Source of the DNA: Brasenia schreberi | Lineage: Eukaryota > Streptophyta > Magnoliopsida > Nymphaeales > Cabombaceae | Reading direction: 5' to 3' | Length of the DNA stretch: 64,000 nt | Assembly (NCBI GenBank): GCA_036023115.1 | Contig: JAYKKT010000091.1 | Span: 30,176,501 to 30,240,500, forward strand | Shown here: in pieces, positions 1 to 13,083 of the stretch | Numbering within the stretch: position 1 is the first letter of the stretch | Layout: each line of letters begins with the position of its first letter | Notes under the pieces: generated by a model | What the model saw: the letters and a program-made list of their open reading frames with translations, nothing else | Told to the model about the DNA's origin: nothing | The model's database searches: none | Made by a program: the position numbers and the translations under genes

Positions 1-1640
1 AAAAGAGTAAAATCATATAGAGATGGTAGGGTCAAATATAGGAACATGTCATTGTAGCTTACAATGTTCACATAGTCTACTTTGTGCCCATGAGCTCAAC
101 ATTCTACTTAAATGTAGTTTTTTGATAGAATTATTAATTATTGATCCATTTAGAAGAAGCTAGACATAGAGGATAATACCATATTTACTGTTGATTAAGT
201 AGGAGATGATGCAGTGATATCTGTGAAGATCATTTGAAAACAAGTTATGGAATCATGCACAACACCAGAAATTTGTTAAGATATTTAATAAGCAAGTGAG
301 TCATGAGTACACTACCCTACATGAACCACCAATTCGTCATCTTGAATAGAGACCATCTAACCAATCTAACAGGTGGGACTTGTTTGATTGAGAGCATGCA
401 GGCAGGGTTGTCTCGCGTAGAGAAAGGGATGGGCGTACATATGGTTGAGAACACAATGTCTCTCGTGGGGTGAGCCGATCCTATTTAGGGAGTTGTGATC
501 ATATCTCTATCATTGAGAAAAGTATTTTCGAGTAACTTGACTTCGAACCATCTTATGAGATGACAATACCATGATTTATGAGAATCTTCATAAATATTTG
601 AGTAAATGTTATTGGGGATATAAATTTTGAGTATAAAGTTATTGGTGTTCTTGAAGGATATGAAGAGCAGTAGTGATGTGAAGCTCGTATAGAGTACTTG
701 AAGAAGGTGACACGTAGGTATCACATATATGCATAAGTTTTCGTAGAGGATGGTTGTGTTGATGTTGCTGCTATTCGACATATTGCATAATAAGAGATGG
801 GTCATGCCCTAGTTAGCATTGGATAGCAATGTCAAATGTGGGTTCAATTGTCACTACTTAATAGAACATAGAGTTGATACTCCTCTCTACGATAGGGTTG
901 ACGACATTTCTACTACTAGTGTTAGACATTGAGGAGTCTCTTATGAGAGATTATGGTACATGTGCTATCATCATGTTGTGCGACATTTTATATTGTTGAG
1001 TATAATATCTATATATTTCATTACGTTATGACGATAGTTCATAGGTTGAAGTAGATATTAATCTTCTATTTTGTTTATCCTTTTTTGCAGTTGCACATGG
1101 TTGATAGCTCTCCAATGCCTCCTATTTTCTCATCATTGTAGCATTACCGAGATGAAAGTATTGGGAGTTGGCTAACTACATTTTAAAAACGTATTGACTT
1201 TATATACAATTGAGAGGACAAAGAGACGATGTTATATACAATATTGAGGATGATGACCAAGTGTCAAAACTATTGTCTATTTGTATATGTCATTGCACGA
1301 TTTTGGGATTTGAATAGATATCATGTATTATGTTGATTGATAGAGTACGCTATTTCATTACAATTATGTATGTAGCAAAAAACCCAAATGTCTTTTGTTA
1401 AATCGTCATTTATGTACACAATGTTTCAAATTTATAAGATAAGGTCTAAATACAACCCAAACAAAAAATGTCATTAATCGTCACCAACGTTTTTATCAAA
1501 TATCAATTGAAGGATTCATTCATAGCATTTCTCATATGTCTCTATGAGGCTTAACAACATAGGATCAACTACCAACGATCATGACTCAAGCTTTCAATGT
1601 ACTAAAGTTGTTGTCTCACATATGTAGAATGATAATTTTT
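1..1640. other. AT-rich stretch, no confident gene
   Basis: No gene is recognisable. A weak protein-like tract reads on the plus strand at about 1100-1370, interrupted by several stops. I could not match it to any family. It lies downstream of the PMD pseudogene on the opposite strand, so it could be a decayed neighbour from the same transposon. Confidence 0.3.
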
Positions 1641-1659
1641 TTACTTGTACGTAGAATGA

Positions 1660-3290
1660 TGTATCACATTGCCTATTTGGAATACGTTGAGTATGACGTA
1701 ATTGATTGCTATAATCTCATAAAATAAATCGATGTGAACTTTGAATGTATTACTCCATGTATACCTTATTACACTCGTATGTGTATAGTGTTGGGACTCC
1801 AAAACATTCAAGCCCAAAACAATGTGAGTGTTGAGCTTCCAGGTCACATCCTATGGCTCATATTGTATCTTATACACGTGTGGCTTCACATGTCTCTTTG
1901 GAATGGAAGGTCTTATCATTGATACTCGGATGCCTTACCGCCAATCAAACTGATGAACTATGCCATTTGGCATATAAGACTCCATAACATCTATGCATCG
2001 ACTGCATCCATGATATCGTGATAACTTGTATGTATTAAAATTCATGTATTTTGTAGAACTAAGTGGATGTTAGTAAATCTACATTACACAAAAGCTTATT
2101 AACAGGAGATTGCTTGTGACACATACTACCCATCTATTGCGATACTTGTGGTTCTTCATCTTGTCATTCTAGTCGCATAGCAACTCCAAAAGCTAGAAAA
2201 CACTCATAAACCCATACCTATAATTAAAATATATAGCCTGTTAATTTCTAAACAAAAAAAGGTGAATTAAAAAAGTATGTCTACTAAGTTGTTGTGCTTC
2301 TATTCAGGTTGCCTTTCTGAGTTATCTATACAAATATACTAATGTAGCTACACCTCACGTGTAAATGTCAAACATCATACAATCGTATGCTAACAGATTT
2401 ATAAGCTTTATCGACACCCTATATCTAGACTTATCCTGATACAACATGCACCCTAACTGAAACAACAAATAACATAAGGTCATATTTTGATTACTTGCTC
2501 TTATCCTTGAAATATTAGTTTGAAGCACTTCAAGCTTAATGACCCCATATTTAATTTCACATACGACTTTAACAATCCTCATTCCCAAGATATAACCTAA
2601 AATTTCTTTCCTACTTCTAACCATCATCTTCTGTGTCAAGACAATAAATTAGCCCTCCATTTTAAGACCAAGTATCTTGTGGACATGGTGAAGTATGATA
2701 GTCATATCACCCCATGATATATGGAAATTGTGTGTCTGGTTGCCAATAGTTGATAAAAGTAATCAGCAATGCATGATCTATCACCTCGTATAGTAAGTCC
2801 GGCTATCCAATCAACCCACTGCACTCTACAAGTTCAACCCAATTTTTGGACCTAACATCCGCCCTCTTCCTTGGTCAAGCACTACTCACAGTGTAACATG
2901 TATGAACTGTTATCACTTTTCATATTTCTTGTAAATATACCTTTATATAATATATTACAATAGAGTGTATTGATATCAGTATGTGTATAAAGAGTATTTA
3001 CATAAATTTATATTGAAGTTTTAAAGTACACGTTCCTTCTAGATCTTATATACAATATGACCTTCAAAGCTCGTGAGTAATCTCGGCATATCAAGACATC
3101 CCTCATCCTCACTGCCTACAATATTTATCTCAGTATCTTTGGTTGATGTATCCTCCTTATAACGTGAAGGGTCAACTTCCTTTTCTCCTTGTTGTTGTCT
3201 ACATGGGCATTCTCTATATGACACCATATTGTATCTCATAGATAAAGTGTTGACATTACAACCTCGTACTCGTTCCATATTAATCATATC
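1660..3290 (-). pseudogene. Plant mobile domain (PMD, MAIN-like) protein, decayed
   Basis: Reading the minus strand from about 3290 to 1660 gives successive PMD blocks, broken by stops and frameshifts. First comes an entry block with LLTSFEGHIVYKI near 3080-3040. Next is a block with HALLITFINYWQPDTHNFHI followed by SWGDMTIILHHV near 2790-2680. A third block reads YLLFQLGCMLYQDKSRYRV near 2480-2400. A fourth reads TLVYLYR.LRKAT near 2340-2290. Order and spacing match the PMD family, where the counterparts are WRPETHTFH, WGEMTITL, YLLYLLGCTLFPDKS and LAYLYRQL. PMD occurs in host MAIN/MAIL proteins and in Mutator- and gypsy-associated transposon proteins. Many stops and the AT-rich setting indicate a transposon relic. 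The part below about 2290 is only loosely assigned. Confidence 0.7.
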
Positions 3291-3902
3291 TATATAGGAA
3301 ACAAATTATTCAGAAGGTTAATAGCATCTTAGTGGGAGCTCCCAATTTATAGAAAATGTGCATTTGGTGCCCAATAAAGTCAAAAAATACCGAAAACTAA
3401 ATAAAATTTGATATAACAATGCAAAATCAACAAATATCTAGATAAATCGACGAATCCACTTTGAATTGGCTCAAAAAATCGGAAAACCCTTCTTTCTCTC
3501 ATTTCTCTTATTAGTTATTCCCAAATCCACCGTTTCGATGGATTTCAATATGTTTTTTGATAGAAATAGCTATAGATCTCCTAGTACATGATTAAAATGA
3601 AATGTGGAGCAAACAATGGCCAAAGTGAAAAAAATGGGAGCTAGAAGTCGGTTCACGCTGGAGGAGAGAGTGTCCGGTTTTTAGCAGGAATGACATTTTT
3701 ATAATTTTCAAAAATGACTAGAGGTATTTTGAGAAAGTGGAAAAATGGGTTTATGCATAGTAAAAGGGGTGTGCACGTATCAATCCTTTTGGTTTTTCTG
3801 GCCTATTTTTGGAGCCTCACCCAATAGTTGGGCCCATGTGGCCTTATTGGCTCAAGTTGGTAAGATCGGGCTTTTCATAGGGCCAAAAAAGAAAGAAAAC
3901 AT

Positions 3903-3942
3903 ACACACACATATCTATCTATCTATCTATATATATATATAT

Positions 3943-4015
<73 letters not shown>
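3903..4015. repeat. Compound microsatellite (AC)(TATC)(AT)(AG)n
   Basis: Short AC, TATC and AT runs lead into an uninterrupted AG run of about 66 bp. Any reading frame through it is an artefact of the dinucleotide repeat. Confidence 0.95.
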
Positions 4016-4017
<2 letters not shown>

Positions 4018-4159
4018 TTAGTACATATTAGCAAACTTATGTGTTAATATATCTAAACAAATTTGAACCCTCTTTTTCATAATGAATAGTTAAAATTTGA
4101 ATTTAAAAGCAAAAAGTGTATATATATATATATGGACAACTTCATATTGGTACTCTAAG

Positions 4160-4346
4160 GGGTGTTTGAGTCACAGGCTAGAACTGTGGAACTGAAACTC
4201 TTGTTCCAAGTTGACCTCATAATGGGATAAAAACAAGGGTTATATGAACCTATTTTTCACCGTGTGCCAAAGCTTGTGTTTGATTGCAAGCAAAACTGAA
4301 ATTTTAATTCCAATTGAGTAGTCCTAAGCCTATCAACCAAACACCC
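4160..4346. mobile_element. Putative MITE, 187 bp
   Basis: The ends form imperfect terminal inverted repeats. The left end GGGTGTTTGAGTCACAGGCT and the reverse complement of the right end GGGTGTTTGGTTGATAGGCT agree at 16 of 20 positions. No open frame lies inside. I found no convincing target-site duplication, so the superfamily (hAT or PIF/Harbinger) is open. Confidence 0.55.
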
Positions 4347-4369
4347 TCCTATAGTATACCGAAAATCCA

Positions 4370-5589
4370 CTTCAGTACCTTGAATTTCAAAGGACTTAAC
4401 TTTGAAAAACTCCTCGTTTTACTACCCTGAGGCTGATGCCATTAGTGGTAGATGGGAGCATGTCTATGTCGCTAACTCATCATCCACATCAACTGGATAA
4501 ATGAACCATCCATGTCCTTATGTGTTCTTTCTCTCCTAATAATTCTTAACTTCCTTCTTTCCCAATAATCCCTAACTTCCTTCAAAGTTCTCTCTCTCAA
4601 AGGCTTCGTCTTCTAACCAACTATGAGCTTCAATGGGTAGCATTTTTTCGGTGTTGCTTCTTCCCCAAGTAAAGAAACTGTGGTAGGTATGCTTTCTTGT
4701 TCTCCACTTTCTTCCTTTTTCATTCAAAATTCTTCATTTATCTCATAGTAGTAAGTGTAGATTCTATTATGATAAACAACATCAATATCATTAATTTGGA
4801 GTAGCATTATGAGAGGTATGCTCTATTGAGTACAAGTTTATATTTTCTCTACATAAACGATTGAAAGGTTTGTTAGGGTACCCCATAGAACGATGGTTTT
4901 CACTTTAGTACCATGTATTTTATTATCATATTGGTACCAAATAGTTATGTTATATGATTTATTTTTTCTCGTTCTCTTTATTGAAAGCAATATATTGCTT
5001 AACAATATTCCCTCTTGCTCTTTGACGTATAAGATGGCATTACTACCTTTGTCTTGTGATATGATTTCATAAACTTGTTCATCATTGCTTATTTGCTAGA
5101 AAGCATGATTTTATTTTGTTTATCATTGTTTTTATACTTAATGTTTTTGATAATAGTGATTGAATCTTTTAATTGCTACACTCACACATGAACTATTGAG
5201 TTTGATGGGGCTCAAAGGAACAATAAAACATGATCTTGCTTTACAATTTTTGATGCTGATGTGATTCAAGTTACAGTAGCAAACAAGAAGCCACATAGAG
5301 AACCCCACTTAGTGTGAGATAAGGGTTCAATTCGCTTTGCTATTGATATGAGTATGAAGTACTTACATTTCTTCTTTAAAAATATATTAGGAATCTAAAA
5401 GAGGCTAACTATGTTAATCTAATGAAGGGCCTGACCTGTGGCACCTGCTTACTTGTGTAAGTTAGAATTTTTTGGTTTAATTACTGTTTGAATGTATATA
5501 GATGTCAAACTTGCTACTTCTAACTCTGACATATAAGATGCTATTGCTTCATTTGATATTAACATTTTTTTCGTTCTTTTGTTATGTAG
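4370..5589 (+). other. Probable upstream region of a Mutator-like element
   Basis: No coding exon can be supported. The tract precedes the Mutator-like exon at 5590, which appears to begin after an intron-type acceptor (TTATGTAG). It may therefore hold terminal and 5' untranslated sequence of that element. A short frame near 4623 (MSFNGSIFS...) could be a first exon but cannot be verified. Confidence 0.25.
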
Positions 5590-5867
5590 GTCATGAAGCT
5601 CATCAACCTTGTCTTACATTATGGTAGAAAATGGGAGTATGAGCCAGAGATGGTTTGCATTGGTGGATTGAGATCAACAATTTATATTGATGTAGATTAT
5701 TTGAAAATTTGTGAGTTGTTTTGATTGTTACCACATAGAGGATTTGATGCCATCATTATATGGTATACGCTTCGTGATGCTTTTATGAAGTCTAAATATG
5801 TTATGATCATGTTCAAACAATGCTCAGACTCAATGCAAACAACCACGCCATCCAACTATATTGTATG
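5590..5867 (+). pseudogene. Mutator-like transposase N-terminal (PB1-like) fragment
   Basis: The frame reads VLHYGRKWEYEPEMVCIGG, then IYIDVDYLKICELF, one stop, then GFDAIIIWYTLRDAF. This pattern (HHGGKW, Y.GG, D.D.LS..EL, GY..I.YY) matches the N-terminal PB1-like domain of plant MuDR-type transposases. An acidic tail-like stretch follows to about 6010. No DDE catalytic domain or SWIM zinc finger follows, because element A begins at 6466 and unrelated sequence lies beyond it. Truncated and with one in-frame stop in the domain. Confidence 0.55.
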
Positions 5868-6460
5868 ACTTTTGATTTGTTGAATATCATCTACCCAAGT
5901 GAAGGAAGATGTAACATAGAAGGAATAGGCAGGCGAGAAGTTAATAATAGTGAGTTTGAGCATGAAGAAGTATTGGGAGGAGATAAGTAAGATGAAACAA
6001 TTGATGACTCTAAGTCTAGAAAATATGACTTAATGGAAAAACCTATCTATATTTTTTACAAGTGTACTTATACACATCCACACTTTTTTCTTTTTTTATT
6101 TAAATTTCAATCATTTATCACCTAAATGCATGATCAAGATTTGTTGAAATGCTAGTACTCTTTTAAAGTTTTTAACCAAACCTTCAACTAGTGTGTTAAA
6201 GTTTTGATAAGTGGCATTCTTGTGCTACTGTCTCAAATTGAAGTGTTTATAAATCATTAGAGATGATTAATTTGGGGACTAGTATGAAGGAAATGGACTT
6301 CTTTAAAGAGAAAAATAGTTTCTCAGAAGTTGGACTTCTTCAAAGATATATCGACAATGTGACATTGTATAGTTCGACAAGAACTTAATGTCGGCATTTG
6401 CTAGATTAACCATGGCTTTGGACCATTTTAATTAATTAATTATGAAAAATTGATAATTGT

Positions 6461-6465
6461 AGTTA
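6461..6465. repeat. 5' TSD of element A (AGTTA)
   Basis: Five bases immediately before TGTAAACACCC, repeated exactly at 15650-15654 after the 3' LTR. Confidence 0.85.
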
Positions 6466-9075
6466 TGTAAACACCCAAAAATTTTGTCAAAACATTTGAT
6501 TTTTTAGAAATTTTGCTTTTTCAAGAAAAAATTACGTTTTTGGGTCTTTTAATGGTTTTCAAATAAAGACACCTTAAACGAACTCATTTTCGCACCAAAA
6601 TTTCATAACAACCTCAAAATAAGGATAAATGGCACCCCTCTAAAAAAAACACAAAAAAAATTACTACTTTGCCCTCAAGTCCAAATTGGCAGGATTTTGC
6701 TTTTTCAAATGATTAACTCCAAAGAAAGAAGGGTTTCAAACAAGTTTTCAAAGAAACAAATGAAAATAAGACATTGGGAACCAAATCCAAAAATGTTTGC
6801 AAAATGTCAAATTTACAAAAAATTTTAAAATTCAAAAACAAATCAAATCCAAATCAGACCTCAAAAACTCGTCTCATTAAAGATAGTCGTACTCCAGGAC
6901 CCTACACCCATCAAGGGTTAAAGAGGTCCGAGACCGTAGACCCTAGGGTTAAAGAGGTTCGAGACCCTACACCTATCGAAAGAGTTAAAGTGGTCAAACA
7001 CCTATACCCAACAAAGGGTTAAAGTAGTTGAAACGGTAAAGACTAACTCACGGAGTGAAAGAAGGCACCCATGCAAACAAACACTAGGAATGGAACTCAG
7101 TTGTTTTTCAAAAAGAATATTTAAAGATTTTAATAAAACTCAATGTTTTCAAATATATCTAAAATGAAATGGTTTAAATAATGAAAAAGCAAATATTTGA
7201 AACCATAAATCTTAACTCAAAAGATAATCATGCAAAACAGGATTCTTAAAGCTTAAGATGAAAGCATCATCGAATGAAGCATCCAAATCAAGCCTCGAAG
7301 CAGGGTCATCCTGAGTTCAAAATTCAAATCGATCCTAAGACGGGCCAAAAGAAGCTGACTTAAGTCAAGGTGGATTCAAGTATCAAGTTCAAAGAACAAA
7401 TGAAGACTATACCAAAGTCAAGACTCATCTCAAGGAAAGCCACCAAGATCGAGCAAGGGGTGGGCTAGGGTGAGTCGAGCTCACCTACCTAAGTCAAATA
7501 AAGGAGTCGGTCCATGTGGGCTACACCAAGCCCACATGGGCTAAGAAGGGGCCACCCTCTCATCTCACATGCACCCCATGTGCATGAATGGGTCAGCCAT
7601 TTGGATCGGATTGGATTGAGGATGGTCCCAAAGGCCCAAATCATGGAAGGCCCTAGAGGCCCCCCTTGAAATCTATAAAAGGGGGCCTTGGGGCTGGGTT
7701 CAAGGCATTCATGAGCATTGAAGGAAGGTGGGAAAGAGCCTAAAAGAGAGAGGGAGAACTGCAGCAAGAGAGAGAGAGAAGAGAGGAAGAAGGAGAAACC
7801 GTCCCCTGAAAATTCTTTCAAATTCGGTGCCAAAGAGGGCTCCTTTACAAGGTCGATCTTCTTCTCTCTTCTTTAATTTCTTCTTATTTACTTTCATTCA
7901 TTAAAAATGGGTTGTATTAATGGAGCAATTGACTCCCCCATGATATAATAGAATAGATATGTTGCCCATTACATTTCATTACATTTACGCTCATTACTTG
8001 TTTGATTTCAAGTTTCTTCTACCTCTCTAAACATTATACTCCCTTATATCTCTTAATCCCCTCTATGCTTAAGCTATAAATATATTTCAATTCATTTTCT
8101 TCAGTCATTTACATTCCAATAGTTGTGATTTGTCTTTTAAATTTCGGATGAGATGCATTCATGTAATTTCTAGACACAAAATTTGTTTTAAACATCCTGC
8201 ATCCATCTAATAATTTAATTTTAATTTCCTATCCTCTATTCCAAATAATCTAAAACTTTGTACACCGAATCCTCACACACCACCGCACTTCTTATAAAAC
8301 TTTCAAAAATTTTAGGATAGTATAAACATGTAATTAAAATTGGGTAAAATCGGATAAATCCATAGTTGAATCTGTAAAACCTATGTTTACTATAATAGAG
8401 TTTGGGTTATCATCCCATAACTTTGTTTGTAATAAACCAATTTCATTAAAATTATCTTATTGTAAAGTTGACATCCATAACTTTCCAACAAGACCAAGTT
8501 CATAAAGATCGGAGCACTATGCAGTGAGATAAAGACATTTTTTTAAACCTTTGTATTTCTATCACAGAACTGTTTTGAACGTCTTTGCACGGGTCATTCC
8601 CTGATTTAATTGCATACTGTCACAACACCAAAATCAGAATAAAAAATTTCTAAACCTCCATATGATCCTTTTTTCACTGTAAAATTTTCGTTATTTTTGG
8701 AGATTAAGAAGCTATTTAAAAAAATCTGAAAACAAGTTTTGAAAACAGAACCAGTTTCTGTTTTTCATAATTGAGAAAAATCTTCTTCTAAAGACCTAGC
8801 TCACGAATTTGGTTAAGTCATTTGGGTTTAAAAAGTGAATTTCAAAAACACATCTGATCAAGATCAATCCTCAAAATATCTAGGCTGACCCTTGAGCGCC
8901 TTTTGAAAAAGACCTAAGTCGAAAAAATTCAACTTTCCCACAATCGCCATTAAAGTAAAAAAATACAACTTTGTTAGTTTAAGTAAAACTAACTGCCATG
9001 CTCGTGCACGACGTAGTGTGTGATAGCTTATTTCAAGTCTCTACATAGACTTCGGAGTAAATTTTCACATCTATA
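6466..9075 (+). repeat. 5' LTR of element A, 2610 bp
   Basis: It aligns by eye along its length with 13098-15649. It contains a purine-rich AG tract near 7745-7795 and a TATA box at 7674. In the 8042-8217 segment its orientation agrees with element B, so this is the ancestral arrangement. Confidence 0.88.
7674..7680 (+). promoter_or_regulatory. TATA box of element A 5' LTR
   Basis: TATAAAA followed by a G-rich run (GGGGCC). The same motif recurs in the 3' LTR at 14321 and in both LTRs of element B, consistent with a conserved LTR promoter. Confidence 0.65.
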
Positions 9076-9077
9076 GA

Positions 9078-9098
9078 ATTGCCACGCCCGGTGGGACT
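9078..9098 (+). other. Primer-binding site of element A
   Basis: TTGCCACGCCCGGTGGGAC lies directly after the 5' LTR. Element B has TTGACATGCCCGGTGGGAC at the same place. I do not assign the tRNA. Confidence 0.7.
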
Positions 9099-9211
9099 TG
9101 AGTCTTTGAGGATTGATTGATTCGGTATTGGTTTTTAAATTCACTTTTCAGAATATTTTGGTGCTTAATCCATTCTTTGTGCATAGGTCAATTTTTCTTC
9201 AAAAAAAAATC

Positions 9212-9600
9212 ATGTCAAGATTGGATGACTCCTTTAAAAATGTGCTAATGAAAGCCTTATCAAACTTTCAAAATCGGTTTTCCAAAACCTCAAAGAAATC
9301 TTCTAAAATTTAAGATGAAGAAATTGCTTCTTTGAGGGAAAGAACAATGCAACTTAAAAGGGAAATTGAGGCCCTAAGTCAAAAGGCCAATGCACATCAT
9401 TCCCATGAAAAATCATCTCAACTACATAGAGAGAAAAATCATACCCAGAAAACCAAACCAAGCCCAAAATCCAATGAAAGATATGAGGCCACAAATATAG
9501 CAAGTGTTGAGATCGAATTATCCAACCTTGTTGATCATCCAAACACCCCTTTGTCCATGGAAAACTCAAAAAAGTTCTTTATTTCAAGAAAACAAAAAAT
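9212..9600 (+). pseudogene. Gag-like remnant of element A
   Basis: A frame starting MSRLDDSFKNVLMKALSNF runs to a stop at about 9310 and resumes as an alpha-helical, charged stretch (LKREIEALSQKA). Element B has the counterpart at 35810 (SRKSSSNFPNRF, LEREIEALSQET), so this is a conserved family product rather than chance. Further gag-like matter in decayed frames runs to about 10150. No zinc knuckle is visible. Low-complexity, lysine- and serine-rich composition. Product function beyond a gag-like role is not shown. Confidence 0.5.
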
Positions 9601-10159
9601 CTAGAAAATCTTTAAAAATAAAAAACAATTAAAAATTAAAAAGTTGAAATTCTGAAAATCGAAAGTAAAGTCTACATTCCTAGGCATATAAGCAAAGTGG
9701 GGCATGAGATTCACTTCACACAATTTACTCCAAACTTTTCCAAAACTTGTGCTCCAATGGGTTCCATTCTACCATTTCAAACACAAGGGATGAGTGTTGC
9801 ACACACATAGGCTTGAAGGATAAATTCAAGACCTACCAAAGCAATGAAAGCTTGAAGCCACGCATGAGCTCGAGCCACTTCCGGATACCCGCAAGGAAGC
9901 TTGCTCTCATCATGGAAAGATAGTCAAGCTCGAGAAAAGTATGGCTGAAACTCACTCCCCCAAAACTCCCTACTCGATCCTCTCTTTCTTCGTGTAGGAT
10001 CAGTAAATCATTCATTTGCATTTGATGTATCAATTCACATTCATGCACCCAAAAGCCTACCAAATGTACCCAAGGATGTGGATTTTTAAGGTACACCGAA
10101 TGTCCCACACCAACAAAAAGAATTTGAAAATAAAAAACAAAAAGAAAACAAAATTCAAA

Positions 10160-11760
10160 ATATGGTAGACATGATTACTCCTAAGGCATGCATCAACATC
10201 CTAGGTACACCTAACCCTACCATGTATAAACAAATCTCTTTGAGCCTAGGTTTCTCTTAAACCCAAGCCTATGGCTATGATTTCCCTGAATATCCCTAAA
10301 CTAACAAGGGACCGACCATGATTTCTCTTAGAATCCATATATTTTCACTTCGCAAGGGATTAAACATGCTCTCCCTTAGCATCCATATAAACTCAATCCA
10401 TCTACCCCTAGGGGCACAGTGGGTTGTACCTAGGATCAATCCCAAACCGTCTAGGGTCGCATGTATCCTAGAGGTACCCGAGTCAACCCTTCCAAAGCCA
10501 TACACCCCCTAGGCACACCCCAAATAACTCAAGTATAAAACCATGATATGGACGATACATCACTGCAAGGCCATCCCCTTTATCAAATTTTTTTAAAACT
10601 TAAAAAGCCTTGAAATATGTTATTAAACATGAGATATACACCGTATCAAGGTCTAGGAACCAAGAATCAAGGTAGGTTAGAACCCATCTTGTCTCTACCA
10701 AACTTGGGTCGACATGGATTAGGATACACCCCATTCATACCCCCTGAACCACCACCTAAGACTAATTAGGTCAAGGGTGCCCTAGAGCCAACTAAAACCA
10801 AAACATATGACTTAGACCTCTTGTTTAGAATCTAATTCATGGTGTTTTCTTTGTATGTTTGATGGAAGACCCCTTTTTAGAAAAAAAATCTAAAAAAATA
10901 TATTTGAAAAAACCTAAAAAATCTAGAAAATTTCCAAACCCAAAAACATTGGAAAAATCTAAAAATTTTAAAAGGAAAGTCTTTTATGTTCATTCTTCTA
11001 GCATTTGTTTATAAAAATCTAAAAAAATTGAAAAGGTTGAAAATTCCAAAATTTTTGGTTTTCAAAACCATGTACAAATTCAAAAAACGGTTTTGACAAA
11101 ACCCATGTACATCGTCCACCCCTAGGGCACATTGGGTTGCACCTAGGATCCATCACAAAGACATCAACCAAACCACACCCCGGGTGCACATTCTTGATGC
11201 ACCCGAACCCTCAGCCCTCCTTGGATATAAAGCTAACTTCAGGTTTTGTATATATTGTACAGGTTATTCCCAAAATTTAAAAAAATCTGAAAAAAGAAAA
11301 ACTAAAAATACAAAAAAATTCAAAAGAAAAAAGAGAAAAATCAAAACCATTTTTCAAAAAAATTGTCAATTCCTTTAGAGATGATTTGAGTGATCAATTT
11401 ACATGAACTTCCTCAAAATCAACAAAGTCTTAGACTTGGGAAACATTCAAGTTCCTTAAAAGGTGATCAACATAGAAATCAAACCTATACCCAAAATGCA
11501 TCGAGGCTAGGATCATATCATGCATATTACTAAGCTATGCCAAAAATCAAGATCGTGCATGTATGAATCATTCATCACATGCCACAATAGGGTCAGCCAT
11601 AGTATGAATGCTCATGTCATCTCCACTAAACTAGGGACACGTAGAGTGTATTCCCTAAAAACCTTTCATGCAAACATACATCATTTCATGTATCTCCATC
11701 ATCTCATATGGGAATATATTTTACATGTCATGCATCCCATTTACATCATTCACCCAAAGA
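10160..11760 (+). pseudogene. Decayed polyprotein tract of element A (protease and RT missing)
   Basis: The part at 10380-10850 parallels 37430-37860 of element B, which lies between protease and the missing reverse transcriptase. The protease block that B carries at 36960-37280 is absent here. An AT-rich run of AAAATCTGAAAA-like sequence follows, present also in B. No YXDD motif occurs. This shows a deletion junction shared between A and B. Confidence 0.45.
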
Positions 11761-11764
11761 GGCT

Positions 11765-11900
11765 CGAAAAGTGGTGCCCCAAGTGGGAATGTCTCCATGT
11801 CATAAAAGGGGGCAAAAAAAAAAAATCAATCATGCATATTGGCTAATTGATGCCTAGGGAAGAAACTTGGTAGACCCTATTAATACCCAAAACGATATTT
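11765..11900 (+). pseudogene. Integrase C-terminal remnant of element A
   Basis: Decayed frame shifts read GKVVPQVGMSP, then HAYWLIDA.GRNLVDPINTQ. The better-kept copy in element B is GKWRPKWDGPYVV...AYWLIDVERRNLADPTNAQ at 38850-38960. This is the GPF/Y-type module at the end of Ty3/gypsy integrases. Frameshifts and an A-run show it is not functional. Confidence 0.6.
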
Positions 11901-12244
11901 AGTGTCTACCACAAATTCTTTTAAAATGATTTTCAAAAATGGATCTTCTTTAATGTCTTGAAGAAGGGACCAAGTTGAATATAGGCCTCTTAACTAGGGA
12001 TTGATGCTTTATGAAAAGTATGAGTGTTTTCAAAATTGATTAAATGATATTTCAAAAAGTCCGTCTTTTACAAGATAGGGCCTAGTTCAAAATAGCAAAA
12101 TATTTTTAAATTGTACGTGCTATTATGAAATAGGGTGTGCTTGATTAGACCGAGTATCTAGAGGGACAAGTTGTTTCCCCACTTCATTCTCTCCAAAGAA
12201 AAATTGGCAAAAGTCAAAATAGAAAAAAAGGAGAAGAAAATAAA

Positions 12245-12308
12245 CCTCCAATATAGAGGACTTCCTAAAAAGAAAAAGGGAAAAACAAAAAAACCTCCAA
12301 TATAGAGG
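12245..12308. repeat. Paired imperfect palindromes CCTCCAATATAGAGG
   Basis: Two copies at 12245-12259 and 12294-12308 sit in the interior between integrase and the polypurine tract. Element B keeps the pair at 39318-39332 and 39377-39391, the second as CCTCTAATATAGAGG with 5-bp perfect arms. Conservation between diverged elements suggests an element function that cannot be named. Confidence 0.6.
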
Positions 12309-13083
12309 TTTCTTTCTATAGAAAAGAAAAAGAAAAGCCAAAACTCAAAAGAGCAATTTTTCATAAAAAATCTCTTTTCCTTAAATCACGAGACGCTTCA
12401 GAAGCGACCGTGGGAACTCTCTCCCATATCCCTATAGCTTATCCAAAAAAAAAAGTTTGTCTATATGATCCTAAAGTAGGAATAAAACTTACCTATTTGG
12501 ATCTCATTTTGTTTGAGGATTAGGCCTTGTAGTGTGGAAAATGGAATTTTGAAATGTTGTTGAGTTTTTCCAATAATAAAAACCTCTACCAAGTAATTTT
12601 GCATTAAAACCAAAGTAAAGAAAAATATAGGAGATGAAAGTCCTTTTTGATAGAAATAAAAGGAAAGTATCCCTTTCAAAATGATTTTTACAAAAACCCA
12701 AGGCATCAAGGAAATGAACATGGAGGCCATGCCACTTAGGGCAGCCAACTTTCATGAGATCTCCCCTAAATAAATCGTGGAGATCATCAAACATACATCA
12801 TAAATCCATTGCATCTTACATCTCATACCCATATGCATTCATAGATGGTATTATGCATATATAATCCTTGCATTTATTGATTACCATCCATGTTGAGTCA
12901 CCATTGCTAGAAATCCTCTTCCATCATAATTAAGATAACCCAAGTACAAGAAATGAACCCCTTAACAAAGATTGGGAAAGTTCATTGAATCTTGTTTCAA
13001 CTCAAATCAACTTGAGCATTAAAAAAAAAAACTTTTTATGGGTATTATTCTTAGCCATTAACCAAATAAATTTGGATTAATGC

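Noticed and set aside
4160..4346. 8-bp TSD for the first MITE
   Set aside because: The flanks CTCTAAG and TCCTATAG do not match well enough to count.
7489..7833. A 114-codon frame on the minus strand of the element A LTR
   Set aside because: Antisense to the TATA/AG-rich LTR region, not conserved as a frame in the 3' LTR copy.
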